64,000 nucleotides of DNA, from the NCBI RefSeq assembly GCF_009650135.1, contig NZ_CP045871.1, forward strand, positions 1,364,001-1,428,000. Reading direction: 5' to 3'. The first letter of the stretch is position 1, and every line of letters begins with the position of its first letter. This document shows positions 25,036 to 35,900 of this stretch, piece after piece. A program made the translations under genes and the position numbers. The notes under the pieces were generated by a model, which did not search any database, was not told the DNA's origin, and saw nothing but the letters and a program-made list of their open reading frames with translations. Source of the stretch: Litorivicinus lipolyticus (GTDB taxonomy: Bacteria > Pseudomonadota > Gammaproteobacteria > Pseudomonadales > Litorivicinaceae).

Positions 25036-25857
25036 ATGAACCCAAACGAACCGCTGCTGTGCATTTTACTGGCGCTTGCCTTACCCGCGACACTGGCCGA
25101 GGCCGGCGCTGGGCGCCAAATCGTCGGCTTAACCGAGCGACTGCAGAATGCTCAGATGTCGAGCATCGGCACCCTAGTAGGTCAAACCCCCAAAGGCTCA
25201 TGGGTCGGGGGCGCCGCCGTGATCGCCCAAACTGACTGCCACTTGGCAGTATCGACCGCGGGTCACAACATCTACGATGGCCAAGGTCACCCGACGACCT
25301 CAATCGAAAAAATGCACATCCGACTGGGCGCGCTTCGCCTTCCAGTCGTCCGCGCGGTGACCGACCCGGCCACCCGAAGCACCACCGCCCCGGAAAATGA
25401 CTGGGCTGTGGTCATTGCTGAAAAGCCTCGCTGTGGCATTCAGTTCACCACGCTGGATCCCCGGCCGATCAAACAATCCCAGCTACCGGCCTCGGGCCTG
25501 CGCGTCCAAATGATTTGCTTTCACCATGATTCGCGCCGACTCAAGGACAGCTTAGCGACCGAGTCATGCCGAATGTACCCAACCGGCCAACACTTCAATG
25601 GCCTCTACCGCAGTAAGCACAAACAACCGGTTGGACTGCACAGTTGCAAAGCGGACTTGGGAACATCTGGGTGCCCGCTGGTGGTCTCGAACGGCAGCCA
25701 ATTACAGTTTGTCGGCACCCAAATCGAAGCGCATCCCAGCACCGGTGCCGGCGTCGCGCGCTTATTTGCCGATGCATACGAACGGGGATTCAAGATCGCC
25801 ATGCGTGCCATGGAAGCGGTTGAGCAACACCAAGCACCCCATTTGGCACAGCGCTAA
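25036..25857 (+). CDS. Secreted trypsin-like serine protease
   Basis: 273 residues with a signal peptide (LLCILLALALPATLAEA, cleavage near residue 23). The chymotrypsin-fold triad can be placed: His77 in VSTAGHNIYD, Asp122 in PENDWAVVI, and Ser211 in DLGTSGCPLV, the last a variant of the usual GNSGGP. Several cysteines (68, 133, 161, 178, 204, 213) could form disulfides. It probably acts in the periplasm or outside the cell; the substrate is unknown. The next ATG upstream (25025) runs straight into a stop, supporting 25036, with AGGA 11 bases ahead. It stands alone beside the tRNA operon, a common site for acquired genes. Confidence 0.78.
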   Translation: MNPNEPLLCILLALALPATLAEAGAGRQIVGLTERLQNAQMSSIGTLVGQTPKGSWVGGAAVIAQTDCHLAVSTAGHNIYDGQGHPTTSIEKMHIRLGALRLPVVRAVTDPATRSTTAPENDWAVVIAEKPRCGIQFTTLDPRPIKQSQLPASGLRVQMICFHHDSRRLKDSLATESCRMYPTGQHFNGLYRSKHKQPVGLHSCKADLGTSGCPLVVSNGSQLQFVGTQIEAHPSTGAGVARLFADAYERGFKIAMRAMEAVEQHQAPHLAQR

Positions 25858-25933
25858 CTTGGACATAACTGTCGGCTTTTAAAGGTAAATTCGGCTAAGA
25901 TGGCGAAAATTAACCGCGATCAACGGACTTTTA

Positions 25934-26983
25934 ATGACTGACATCAAACTCTCTGACATCAATGTCGCCAGCTACGCCCCGGTAGTGTCGCCCACTAACT
26001 TAAAGGCCGCGTTGCCGTTAACTGGCGAAGATCGTGAACGTGTTGCCCAATATCGCAACACCGTGAAAGCAATTTTAGACGGCGACGACCCGCGCCTAAT
26101 GGTTGTGGTCGGCCCTTGCTCGATCCATGACACCAAAGCGGCCATCGAATACGCTGAAAAACTGAAGGCGTTAGCGCCCCAAGTCGACGATCAGCTGTTC
26201 TTGGTGATGCGAGCTTACTTTGAAAAACCGCGCACCACGGTGGGCTGGAAAGGCCTGATCAACGACCCCGATCTGGACGACAGCTTCAACATCGAAAAAG
26301 GATTGCATGAGGCTCGCAAGCTTTTGATTGAAATAACTAAAATAGGTCTGCCTCTAGGCACCGAAGCGCTCGACCCGGTGACCCCTCAGTACCTCCAGGA
26401 CACCATTACTTGGTCGGCCATTGGCGCCCGCACCACCGAGTCGCAGACCCACCGCGAAATGTCCAGCGGACTGTCCAGCCCCATCGGATTTAAGAATGGC
26501 ACCGACGGTGGACTGGACGTTGCAGTCCAAGCCATGCAGGCCAGCGCGCAGCCACACGCCTTTTTAGGAATCGACCCTAACGGCCAAGTCGCAGTCACCC
26601 AGACCCTGGGCAATGCCTACGGCCACGTCGTCTTGCGTGGTGGCGGCGGCAAGCCCAACTATGACTCGGTCTCGGTTGCCCAAGCCGAAGCTCGGCTAAC
26701 CGGCGCCGGCTTGTCCAGCAACATCGTGGTCGACTGCTCGCACGCCAACAGCTCCAAAGACCCCAGCATCCAACCGCTGGTATTGGACAACGTGATCCAC
26801 CAGCGCTTGGACGGCAACCTGGCGATCAAAGGCGTGATGCTAGAAAGCCACCTCAACGCCGGCAACCAGTCGTTGGGCAATCCCGCCGACCTCGCCTATG
26901 GCGTGTCGATCACGGATGGCTGCATCGACTGGGCAACGACCGAAGCTGCCTTACTTAAAGCCGCCCAGCAGTTGCGCGGGTGA
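25934..26983 (+). CDS. aroG: 3-deoxy-7-phosphoheptulonate (DAHP) synthase, class I
   Basis: 349 residues. It condenses PEP and erythrose 4-phosphate in the first step of aromatic amino acid synthesis. Type I AroFGH features are present: VVVGPCSIHD, YFEKPRTTVGWKGLINDPDLD, SWSAIGARTTESQTHREMSSGLS, FKNGTDG, RGGGGKPNYD, VDCSHANSSKD and the C-terminal GVSITDGCIDW. Which isozyme type (Phe, Tyr or Trp feedback) cannot be told reliably. The stop overlaps the carbonic anhydrase start (GTGA), so the two are probably co-transcribed. Confidence 0.95.
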   Translation: MTDIKLSDINVASYAPVVSPTNLKAALPLTGEDRERVAQYRNTVKAILDGDDPRLMVVVGPCSIHDTKAAIEYAEKLKALAPQVDDQLFLVMRAYFEKPRTTVGWKGLINDPDLDDSFNIEKGLHEARKLLIEITKIGLPLGTEALDPVTPQYLQDTITWSAIGARTTESQTHREMSSGLSSPIGFKNGTDGGLDVAVQAMQASAQPHAFLGIDPNGQVAVTQTLGNAYGHVVLRGGGGKPNYDSVSVAQAEARLTGAGLSSNIVVDCSHANSSKDPSIQPLVLDNVIHQRLDGNLAIKGVMLESHLNAGNQSLGNPADLAYGVSITDGCIDWATTEAALLKAAQQLRG

Positions 26984-27612
26984 CCTTCCAAGCCCTATTT
27001 GAAGGCAACCAGGCCTGGGCCCAGGGCTGCACTGACAAAGATCCTGAGTTTTTCAGCAAACTCTGTGGCATCCAATCGCCTAAGTATCTGTGGATTGGGT
27101 GCTCGGACAGTCGCGTGCCCGCGAACACCATCGTCAACCTGAATGCCGGCGAGCTGTTCGTGCATCGCAACGTGGGCAACTTGGTCAACCACTCGGACAT
27201 GAACTGTGTCGCGGTCATTCAATACGCGGTCCATGTCTTGAAAGTTGAACACATTATCGTCACCGGCCACTACGGCTGCGGCGGCATTCATGCCGCTATG
27301 CAGCGCCACGACCATGGCATTCTGGAAAGTTGGCTGAGTCACATTCGCGGTGTCTACCGTGATCATTATGATGACTTGATGACGCTGGACCCGACGCAGC
27401 GCACCGACCGTCTGGTCGAACTGAACGTGATGCAGCAGGTGCGCAACGTGTCGCGCTTGCCGGTCGTCCAGCAAGCCTGGGAAGCCGGACAGCCGTTGGA
27501 GGTTCATGGCTGCGTGTACAGCCTAGAAAACGGAATTCTGCAGGACTTGGGGCTGACCCGGCGCGGCATCATGGACTTGCACCCAGCGCACCGGCTGATC
27601 CCCGGCGGCTAA
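26980..27612 (+). CDS. can: Beta-class carbonic anhydrase
   Basis: 210 residues. Zinc ligands and active-site residues of beta-carbonic anhydrases are present: CSDSRVPA (Cys, Asp, Arg; ~42-49), then HYGCGG (His and Cys; ~97-102). It interconverts CO2 and bicarbonate in the cytosol, supplying bicarbonate to carboxylases such as the Ppc encoded further along. The start is GTG 26980, overlapping the aroG TGA by four bases. The TAA overlaps the convergent recD stop. Confidence 0.95.
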   Translation: MTFQALFEGNQAWAQGCTDKDPEFFSKLCGIQSPKYLWIGCSDSRVPANTIVNLNAGELFVHRNVGNLVNHSDMNCVAVIQYAVHVLKVEHIIVTGHYGCGGIHAAMQRHDHGILESWLSHIRGVYRDHYDDLMTLDPTQRTDRLVELNVMQQVRNVSRLPVVQQAWEAGQPLEVHGCVYSLENGILQDLGLTRRGIMDLHPAHRLIPGG

Positions 27613-29441
27613 CCCTTCAGACGCCCAACCCGGTTGACCCGGCGCGAGCAGGCGCGTGCAAATTCAGTGGGATCCGCACCGACCAGTTGAAAGCGACGGC
27701 GTGCGCGCGTAATTGCGGTGTACACCAGTTCCCGCGTCAACAGCCCACTTCGATCGCGCGGCCACAGCAATGCCGACTCGGCAAATTCGCTGCCCTGGGA
27801 CTTATGCACCGTCATCGCATACACGGTTTCAACGCCTTGCATGGCCGATAGCGGGAACCAGCGCAACACACCGTTCGCCACCATCGCGACCTGCAAGCGC
27901 TCGACACCGTCGACCGCACGCGGCAAACACAGCCCCAAATCCCCGTTCATCACGCCCAAATTCGGTTGATTACGCGTCATTATAACCGGCCGGCCGACGT
28001 ACCACTGAGCGATCTCCGATCGTCCAAAGCGCGCCACCAAGGCGTGTTCGACCGCCTGGTTGAACACCATTACGCCGCCGGCCCCGGCACGCACTGCCGC
28101 CAACACCTGAAACTCGGACAGACGATCGACGCACGCTCGCGGCCAGCCCGGGTCGCGTTCATCGCGCGACTGCTCGATCATATCCGCCGTGCGCTGAACA
28201 CAGCGCTCAACTGCAACTGACATATCCGGGGTCAGGTCAATATCGGCAAACTCCTCGAACAAGGTCCACGCGTGCTCCCCATGCCCCTGGTTAACGGCCT
28301 TAGCCAGGGCGCCGATACCGGAGCGGTGGTCGAAGCGATGACTGACTTTTAAATGCGCCCAGACCGCGCCCATCCCGCTGGGCGCCGCGCCCGCCACCTC
28401 AACAGGCCCGGCACCCAACGCCTCCAGTCGCGCGCACTGAGCAGGCTCAAACGCCGCAGGCGCCGACGACGCGGTCAGTTGACCCAGCACCGCACCGGCC
28501 TCGACGCTGGCTAACTGGTCCGGGTCCCCCAGCAACACCAGTCGCGTGTCCGGGCCCAAGCTGTCGACAATTCGCGCCATCAGGCGCAGGTCAATCATTG
28601 ATGCTTCATCGACGATCAACCAGTCCAGCGGCAACTTGGCGGCATCCGCGTAGCGCCCGCGCGGCTGAGCCGACGACAGCCCCAGTAAGCGGTGAAGGGT
28701 GTCCGCCGAACTAGGCAGGCTCGCTCGGACACCCGGTGCCAACCCAGTGAAGTCCATGCCCGCGACCTGCTTGGCAATCGACTCAGCCAAACGCGTTGCC
28801 GCCTTTCCGGTCGGAGCTGCTAGACCTATCCGCTGCGGCACACCCTGTTGTGCCATGGCCATGTGCTGAATCAGAGCCAACAAGCGCACCACCGTGGTCG
28901 TTTTGCCGGTACCCGGCCCACCGGTGATCAATGAAAACGCCGCCTCCAGGGATACCAAACAGGCGACCCGTTGCCAATCCGTAGCCGTCCCCTCAGCCTC
29001 ACCAAATAACACTGCGACCGCCGTGGCAACGGACTGGGCATCGACCGGATAACGATCAGCAAGGCGCGCGCTCAGGTAATGTTGAATGTGGGCTTCATCG
29101 TCGTAATGACGGCGCAAAAACAAACACCCATCCGCCACGACCAAAGGCCCCATCGGCCCGCACTGGTCCACCAGTGACGCCTCATCCCAGGCGGCAGCGG
29201 CAGCCCACGCGCACAGGGGGTGCCCGTCGCCCTCGCCCAGCACGCGGCTGGGGCTGGCCTTGAGCGCACGCAAATCTAATAGAGTGTGGCCGCGCGCGGC
29301 TTGGCGGCTACACAAAGCAGCCAAGGTCACCAGCTCCGCCGACCAGGCCGGCTGCAGTCGTTGCATAGCCGCGGCAAACTGCCAATCCAGCGCGCTTAAA
29401 AAGCCACTGTCGTGCCACGCCTCTAGGTGGACCAAATTCAT
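27609..29441 (-). CDS. recD: Exodeoxyribonuclease V subunit alpha (RecD)
   Basis: 610 residues from ATG 29441, which overlaps the recB TGA as ATGA; 16 further codons upstream are open but lie inside recB. RecD is the 5'-3' helicase of RecBCD. Superfamily 1B motifs are clear: Walker A GGPGTGKTTTVVRLL, Walker B IVDEASMIDL, LLGDPDQLASVEAGAVL, TVHKSQGSEF and YTAITRARRR. The last gene of the recCBD operon, its stop overlaps that of the convergent carbonic anhydrase gene. Confidence 0.96.
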   Translation of the reverse strand: MNLVHLEAWHDSGFLSALDWQFAAAMQRLQPAWSAELVTLAALCSRQAARGHTLLDLRALKASPSRVLGEGDGHPLCAWAAAAAWDEASLVDQCGPMGPLVVADGCLFLRRHYDDEAHIQHYLSARLADRYPVDAQSVATAVAVLFGEAEGTATDWQRVACLVSLEAAFSLITGGPGTGKTTTVVRLLALIQHMAMAQQGVPQRIGLAAPTGKAATRLAESIAKQVAGMDFTGLAPGVRASLPSSADTLHRLLGLSSAQPRGRYADAAKLPLDWLIVDEASMIDLRLMARIVDSLGPDTRLVLLGDPDQLASVEAGAVLGQLTASSAPAAFEPAQCARLEALGAGPVEVAGAAPSGMGAVWAHLKVSHRFDHRSGIGALAKAVNQGHGEHAWTLFEEFADIDLTPDMSVAVERCVQRTADMIEQSRDERDPGWPRACVDRLSEFQVLAAVRAGAGGVMVFNQAVEHALVARFGRSEIAQWYVGRPVIMTRNQPNLGVMNGDLGLCLPRAVDGVERLQVAMVANGVLRWFPLSAMQGVETVYAMTVHKSQGSEFAESALLWPRDRSGLLTRELVYTAITRARRRFQLVGADPTEFARACSRRVNRVGRLKG

Positions 29442-32400
29442 GACAACAGCTCCGACAGTTGGCCAACCCAATCCAGATCGCCGCGACACCAGTGCAATCC
29501 CTGTTCAGGGCCCTGTAGCCCACGCAGAAACACATAGGCGGCGCCGCCGAGGTGATAACCCGGGTGGTAGTCCGCCAATCGTAGCGACAAATGACGGTGC
29601 AGCGCGACCAGATACAAGGCGTACTGAACGTCATACCGATGCTCAAGGATCGACTGGTTAATCGCGTCACGGTGGTAGTGCTGCGAATCGGGACCCAGAT
29701 AGTTGGACTTCCAGTCCAGCACCCAGTAGCGCCCTTCCCATTCAACGACGAAGTCGATGTAACCTTTTAAATAGCCATTAAGTTCACCACGAGACAGCGC
29801 GGGGCGGGCCAGTCCAGGCAGTATGTGGCGCTGACAAAAGACATCCAATGTGTCGATGGCAAGACTGCCGGCGGCCATCAGGAACTCCAGTTCCGACTGC
29901 GCGGGCGGCTCAGCCATCAGCGACAGTGGCGCCGCACCAAAGCCGGTAAACTGGGCGCTCAACATCTGTGTTAACCAACCGTCCAAGCGCTCAAGCTGAT
30001 CGCCAAAGCCGCGCTGCTCCGCCATCAGGCCTAGCCATTGACGCTCGTTAACCGCGCGCGCGAAGCCCATGCCATGTGCCCGCTCCAACACATCGTGCAA
30101 AAAGGTGCCGGCCTCCGGGCCGCGGGCAAACCCTGCGATACCCGGTGCACAGGGATCGTAGTCCGAAGTATCACCACGGGCTTCGTCGTCCCAAACTGAA
30201 CTGTAGTGGCTTTGGTCGTCAGCGTCGGCACGCCGGCCCAAGGACGAAAAGCTCGCAATCCAACGTCGTTTCGGCAGTCGAAAACGAGCCTGTAACGCCG
30301 ACGCCGGCGTGCACACGGCGCCCCCCTGCGGGCCCGGTGGTAAGTCAATCGGCCCATAGCAAACCTTGACGTCAGCGAACGCCGACAGCTGCCCGAGCCG
30401 CTCGTCCAAACTAGCACCATCGGATACGCCTAGGACCGCTCCTAGCGCAGTTTTTTGCATGCCCTTATTCAGGCCGACGGCTCCTATCACCGCTAGATGA
30501 CGGGCGCGGGTCAAGGCCACATACAACAGCCGGACGTCTTCTTGCAGGCGCGCCTCATCGGCCTGTTGCCAAAGTTCCGGCTGCGCGGTGCTGCCGGCGA
30601 CGCTGATCACCGCTTGCTGGTCCACGCGCACGACAATCGCCGGGTCACTGGCGCCGACCACATCGGCGACACACAGATAGGGCACCACGACGACGGGGTA
30701 TTCCAGGCCTTTTGACTTGTGTACGGTAACGATGCGGACCACGTCTTGATCGCTTTCCATGCGCTGAATGTCGGTATCGCCCGGGTCCAGCATCATGCGT
30801 TCAAATTCAACGATCAACGCGCCGACGCTGTCCAGTTGTTGGCGACTGGCCTGGGCCCATTCCATCAGGTGCATCCAGTTGGCAAGCGCCCGGGCGCCAC
30901 GATCGACCGCTAACAGCCGCTCTCGAACGCCAAAGTGACTGAGCACTTGGCCGAGCATCTTTTGAATGTCGCCATCGCCGGCCAGCTCGGACCACACCAA
31001 CACTTGCTCGCGCAGCCCTTCCCAGGCTGTGATATCGAATACCAACGCATCCAATTCCTGCCACGACAGACCAATCGAGGCCGACAACAGGGCCGATTTC
31101 AGCACCCGAGCGTCGGTGGGATCAGCGGCAACCTTGAGCCAGGCCAATATATCGAGGGCTTCGGGCTGGGCGAACAAGCTTTCGCGATCGGACAGGTAAA
31201 CACTGGTCACGCCAACCGCGGCCAGCGCCTTGCGCATGCGATTGGCCTGGGATCCTTTGCGCACCAGGACCGCCACATCGGCTGGCTTGATTGGCCGCGG
31301 CGGTGTACCAATCATCATTCGACTGCCCAGCATCGAAGCGACCGACTGGGCCGACATCAGCGTTATCTCTTGAACGTGCTTGGTGATCCCGCTCTCGCTG
31401 CCGACTAGCCACTGCATCGACGCCATGCCACCGACGCCGGACAATCCCGACTCCGACCGGTTCGCGGCTACAGGGTCGTAGGTCACGCCGACCTCGTCAG
31501 CGCTGGCCACGGTAAAGGCGCCGGCGGGCTGTTCAAAGACTGCATTACAGGCGTCCACCAGCCCCGGATCCGAGCGGTAGTTCACGCCCATGCGGTAGAC
31601 CTGCTCGCCCATGAGTCGCTTGGCGTCCAGATAGGCATGAATGTCAGCGCCACGAAACGAGTAAATCGCCTGTTTAGGATCACCGATCAAGACTAATGCG
31701 GCGCCCGGGCGCTGATGATAAATGCGTTTGAACATGCCCCATTGGGTGGGGTCGGTGTCCTGGAACTCGTCAATCAACGCCAGCGGATATTGCGCAGCCA
31801 ACGCGCCGGGCAGCGTCGAGTCCGGTTCTGCGATCATCTGTGACAGCTGGCGCAAGACCTGGTCAAAGCTGGTGCTGGGGTTTTGGCGCAAGGCCTGGTC
31901 GGTGCGTTCAAGCACCCAGCGCCGGGCATGCCCCAGCAACTGGGCTCGCGCCATCGGCAGCGCTCCACTTTCGAAGCTGGCGCAGGCATGGTGCCACTCA
32001 ATCAGTGGCGGCAGCGCCCAGTGCTCAAACTCAGGTGTGTTCTTTTTACCAATCCAGCCGCGCGACAGCAGTCCTAATAAGCTTTCCGGCGGCGCCCCAC
32101 CGCCGGTTATCCAAGCCCGCCAGTCGAGCAGCGTCGCGGCCAATTTTTTCGGCGCCAGCATGGTCAGTCGTCCGTGATTCGCGTTGCCGGCAGCCGCCTC
32201 GACCGCGTCCATGAAGTCATCGCATTCCAGCGCCAGGCGCCGCCGTGTCCGCTCAAGTTTTTCATCCAGCGCGGAGGATTGTTCGGCGAGCCGATCGAAC
32301 AGCGCCTCCAGTGCCATACCCGGCTGATCATCCAGGATCGCCATCTGCGGGTGCTGCAATGGCAGCCGCAACGCGGCGGCCAAGTCCGCCGGCACCGCAA

Positions 32401-32944
32401 ACAGAGGCACCAACTGAGCCGCCCAATGCGCTGGCGCGCCGTAGAAATGGTGGCGCCAATAGTCGACGATCAAGCGTTGCTGTAATGACCAATGACTGGC
32501 CACCAACTCTGAATTAACCGGTGCCAAACCGCTCAGCGGGTGCTGTTTAAGCGCTTGGATTGCCCAGCTGTGAATAGTCATCACCGCCGCTTGATCCAGG
32601 TTGCGCAGCCCCGCCGCAATACGTGCCCGCGTCACCGCTCGTTGTTCAAGCGCGACACCGGCGCACACCTGATCTAACGGACTGTCCCCGGGCGGGCTTG
32701 GCGGCTGATCAAACCATGCCAGCGCATCCAACAACTGCTGGTGAATACGCCCTTTCAACTCCTCCGTAGCCGCCACCGTAAAGGTCACCACCAGCAACGA
32801 TTCCACCGGCAATGGCGATCGCCCAATTCCGGCCAGCGCACGCAGATACAACAGCGCAATCGAAAAGGTTTTACCGGTCCCGGCGCTGGCCTCGACCAAA
32901 CTCGATTCGGTCAAGGGGAAGCGGTTTAAATCCAGCAGCTTCAT
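29438..32944 (-). CDS. recB: Exodeoxyribonuclease V subunit beta (RecB)
   Basis: 1168 residues. The UvrD-type 3'-5' helicase motifs are present: EASAGTGKTFSIALLYLRAL at ~19-38, LIDEFQDTDPTQW, LIGDPKQAIYSFRGADIHAYL, VRIVTVHKSKGLEYPVV and LLYVALTRARH. The C-terminal nuclease domain has the Asp and Lys of GYIDFVVEW and VLDWKSNYLG. In RecBCD it processes double-strand ends to load RecA at Chi. The start overlaps the recC stop (ATGA) and the stop overlaps the recD start. Unlike E. coli, no ptrA separates recC and recB. Confidence 0.97.
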   Translation of the reverse strand: MKLLDLNRFPLTESSLVEASAGTGKTFSIALLYLRALAGIGRSPLPVESLLVVTFTVAATEELKGRIHQQLLDALAWFDQPPSPPGDSPLDQVCAGVALEQRAVTRARIAAGLRNLDQAAVMTIHSWAIQALKQHPLSGLAPVNSELVASHWSLQQRLIVDYWRHHFYGAPAHWAAQLVPLFAVPADLAAALRLPLQHPQMAILDDQPGMALEALFDRLAEQSSALDEKLERTRRRLALECDDFMDAVEAAAGNANHGRLTMLAPKKLAATLLDWRAWITGGGAPPESLLGLLSRGWIGKKNTPEFEHWALPPLIEWHHACASFESGALPMARAQLLGHARRWVLERTDQALRQNPSTSFDQVLRQLSQMIAEPDSTLPGALAAQYPLALIDEFQDTDPTQWGMFKRIYHQRPGAALVLIGDPKQAIYSFRGADIHAYLDAKRLMGEQVYRMGVNYRSDPGLVDACNAVFEQPAGAFTVASADEVGVTYDPVAANRSESGLSGVGGMASMQWLVGSESGITKHVQEITLMSAQSVASMLGSRMMIGTPPRPIKPADVAVLVRKGSQANRMRKALAAVGVTSVYLSDRESLFAQPEALDILAWLKVAADPTDARVLKSALLSASIGLSWQELDALVFDITAWEGLREQVLVWSELAGDGDIQKMLGQVLSHFGVRERLLAVDRGARALANWMHLMEWAQASRQQLDSVGALIVEFERMMLDPGDTDIQRMESDQDVVRIVTVHKSKGLEYPVVVVPYLCVADVVGASDPAIVVRVDQQAVISVAGSTAQPELWQQADEARLQEDVRLLYVALTRARHLAVIGAVGLNKGMQKTALGAVLGVSDGASLDERLGQLSAFADVKVCYGPIDLPPGPQGGAVCTPASALQARFRLPKRRWIASFSSLGRRADADDQSHYSSVWDDEARGDTSDYDPCAPGIAGFARGPEAGTFLHDVLERAHGMGFARAVNERQWLGLMAEQRGFGDQLERLDGWLTQMLSAQFTGFGAAPLSLMAEPPAQSELEFLMAAGSLAIDTLDVFCQRHILPGLARPALSRGELNGYLKGYIDFVVEWEGRYWVLDWKSNYLGPDSQHYHRDAINQSILEHRYDVQYALYLVALHRHLSLRLADYHPGYHLGGAAYVFLRGLQGPEQGLHWCRGDLDWVGQLSELLS

Positions 32945-35900
32945 TGGCCTAACGCCTCTAGCAATCCGCCGTACAGCGCCAATGCTGCCGGCACCAATTC
33001 AGGCGCGTCGGCCAATGCCTCGGCATCCGCCCAACAGCGAAGCAAGTCTTCACTGCGTTTGACCGCGATCAGGTACTGGCTGGTGGCTTTGTCGCTCCAC
33101 CCCTCAGTCGCAATCACCTCGGCGGCGAAACTGGGATCGCAAGGCAACGGCCGACGGGCAGCCCGGCCAGCCCATTCAAGCAAGCCAAGCAGTGTCGCAC
33201 GGGCGTCCTCCGGCGCGCACGGCGCCAGATCAATACGCCCATCTTTGAACCACCAATGCGAATCGGTCGGCCCCGTCAGCTGGCATGCCAAGTGCTCGAC
33301 CCAGGCCTGGGCCAGGTAATTCAGACCCACCCGATTACCGGAGCCGACCCGCGCGCGGCTGGCGTGAAGCCCCAACCGGACACGACCTGACTGGCCACAC
33401 CGAACGGTCAGTTCGTGCCAGTTCAGCGTGCCCTGCGTGGCCTGCAATTGGCCGCTCAAGGATTCCACCTGTGGGGTATCCAGCAGCCGTTGGCGGTAAT
33501 CGTTCAGCGCCGGTGTCCACTGTTCGATCAGCGCTTGCGCCACACGCGACTGGAACGGATCGACCCCAAGCCGGCCTTGGCGGGCCACGGTTGCAATCGC
33601 ACGGGCCAGTGCGGGTTCGGCGGCCTCACCGGCGTCAATTCGGACCTGCGCGGCGCGTATCACCGCGTCCGTCACCTGCCAGCCGTCGAGCTCGGTCAGT
33701 CGGAACGCTTCGTCCGTGGCGCTTTGCTGCGGGGAACCCTGGCAACGGGCATCATAGCGCCGGCGCAAAAAGCTCGTTGACGGCGACTTCAACACATCGC
33801 CAATATCGCGCAGCGTCCACTGCACCGGTGCATTGGCAACCACCTCATCCGAGTCGGGGGACGCCGCGCTGGCCTCCACTGGCGCCCACTCACGGGCATA
33901 AGTCGCCAAGCCGGAATCTTGGATAAAGTAATCCGAGCTGTAGGGGTGAACCGGGTGCTGCTCCAACTCAACCTTGGCACCGCCGGCGGCCAAAAAGCCA
34001 AACCACTGGTCCCACAGCACCGACGGCGCACGTTCGGCGTTATCGACCGGGCTGCGGCCCTGGTAGCTCAGGTATAGCCCGTCACGCGCCGACAGGATCG
34101 CCTCCAAAAACAGGTAGCGGTCGTCTTCGCGCCGCGCGCGATCCCCAGGCCGATAATCGTGCTGCATCAAATCCGGTCCCACCGCCGTGTTTGGGCGCGG
34201 ATAGGCGTGATCGTTCAAGCCCAAAATACAAATGTGACGGTACGGAATGGCTCGCATCGGCATCAGCGTTGCGAACTGGATCGCGTCATGCAGGAATTGG
34301 CTGCTGGACGCGGCCTGTTCCAGCAAGCGAGTCCATACGGCTACCGCCAGCGCGGCCTCAATGACTGGGTCCGCATCCGCGCAGGCAAGGTCCGCTGCCC
34401 AGCTATCTAAAGCCGAGTCAGCCTGGCGGCGCGCGCCTAGGTCGACCGCGTCCTCGGCCACCAGCCAGTCCGTTTGCAGCGCCCGAAAGGCTGCGATCCA
34501 GTGGCTGCTGGGGTGATGCCCCTGCAGGCTTGACCACAGGCGCTCGGCACGGCTAACAAAGTGGGCCAAACGGCCTGCGGTCTGTGCCCCCAGACCGGAC
34601 ACCGAATCGACCCCGTCGATGCCTTGCCACGCCAAATCACCCGCGGCATACCCCAGCAGCAGTCGCTGCACGCCCCACGCCCACGAATAGCGACCGTCAA
34701 TGGCGGTTGATACGTCGTTTTGCTGCGTGGCATTCAAGCCCCACCGGACCTGGGCGCTGCGTAGCCAGGCGTCAATGGTCGCCAACTCGGTCTCGTCGAT
34801 ACCGAAGGTTGCGCGAATCGGCGCAACACCGAGTAAACGCATCAGGTCAGCCACCTCAAAGCGCGTGCTGGTCAACTCCAGTATATCCAGCAGTCCGCGC
34901 AACCACGGGCTTTGACTACGCCCGCTTTGGTCGGACACCGCCGTTGGCAAAAAGCGTGCATCGACGCTGGAGAGACGACCAAACACGGCTCGAATGTGCG
35001 AGGCATAGTCGTCAATAGCCGGCACCATCACCAGCACCTGATCCGGGCGCAACGACGAATCGCCGTCAAATAGCGCTAGCAAATGATCTTGCAAAACCTC
35101 CACTTCGCGCTGTGCACTGTGGCAACTTACGGCACGAACGCTGGCGTCGGCTGGGCCCAAAGCCGGTGTGCTGTCGAGCGCGTACAGCGAGCTCTGGACA
35201 CGTTTCAGTAGGCTGGCGGCGCCCGGGGCGCTGTACAGATCGACCTCGGCATTTGCGCCTGACATCAGCGGCCGTGCCTGAAAGTCATCGAGCATGCGCG
35301 CATTGTCCCGCCCCAGCTGCCCCCAGGCGTCCAACAGCGGATGAACATCGGCGTCGAGACTGCCGTGCCACTGATCGCTCCAATAACTGGGCGATGGGCT
35401 GTGCACACAGATGATGACTTGGGTGAAGCGCGCGATCGCCGCCAACACTTCCATCAGCTGAACCGGCATCGAAGCCAGCCCAAATACCACTACCCGCTGT
35501 GCCAGTCCCGGCGGACGGGACGTCAGCGTGGCACAGGCCTGGATGAACTGTTGGTGGACCTGGGCGCGATCACTGTCCAACTGGGCGCCGTACTGAGCTT
35601 TCAGCAGTCGCCACAGCACCGGTTGCCAGCGATTGGCGACGTCAACATCACAGGCCATGCCAGCACGCGTAATCTGATCATGCCCCGCTTCCCACTGGCT
35701 CAGCCAATCCGGACGGTAGAGCTGATATTGGTCAAACAGGTCAGCCACCATGCTGGCCAATTGGTAGCGTTGAATGGGGTCGCCTTGGCGTTCAAAAAAC
35801 TCGCCCAACCCGACCAACAAGCCGTCGTCGGCCCAACGCGGTAAGTCCGCGTAAAGGCGCCACGTCAGCACCGACTTATCAAAGCTGGATTTGGCCGGAA

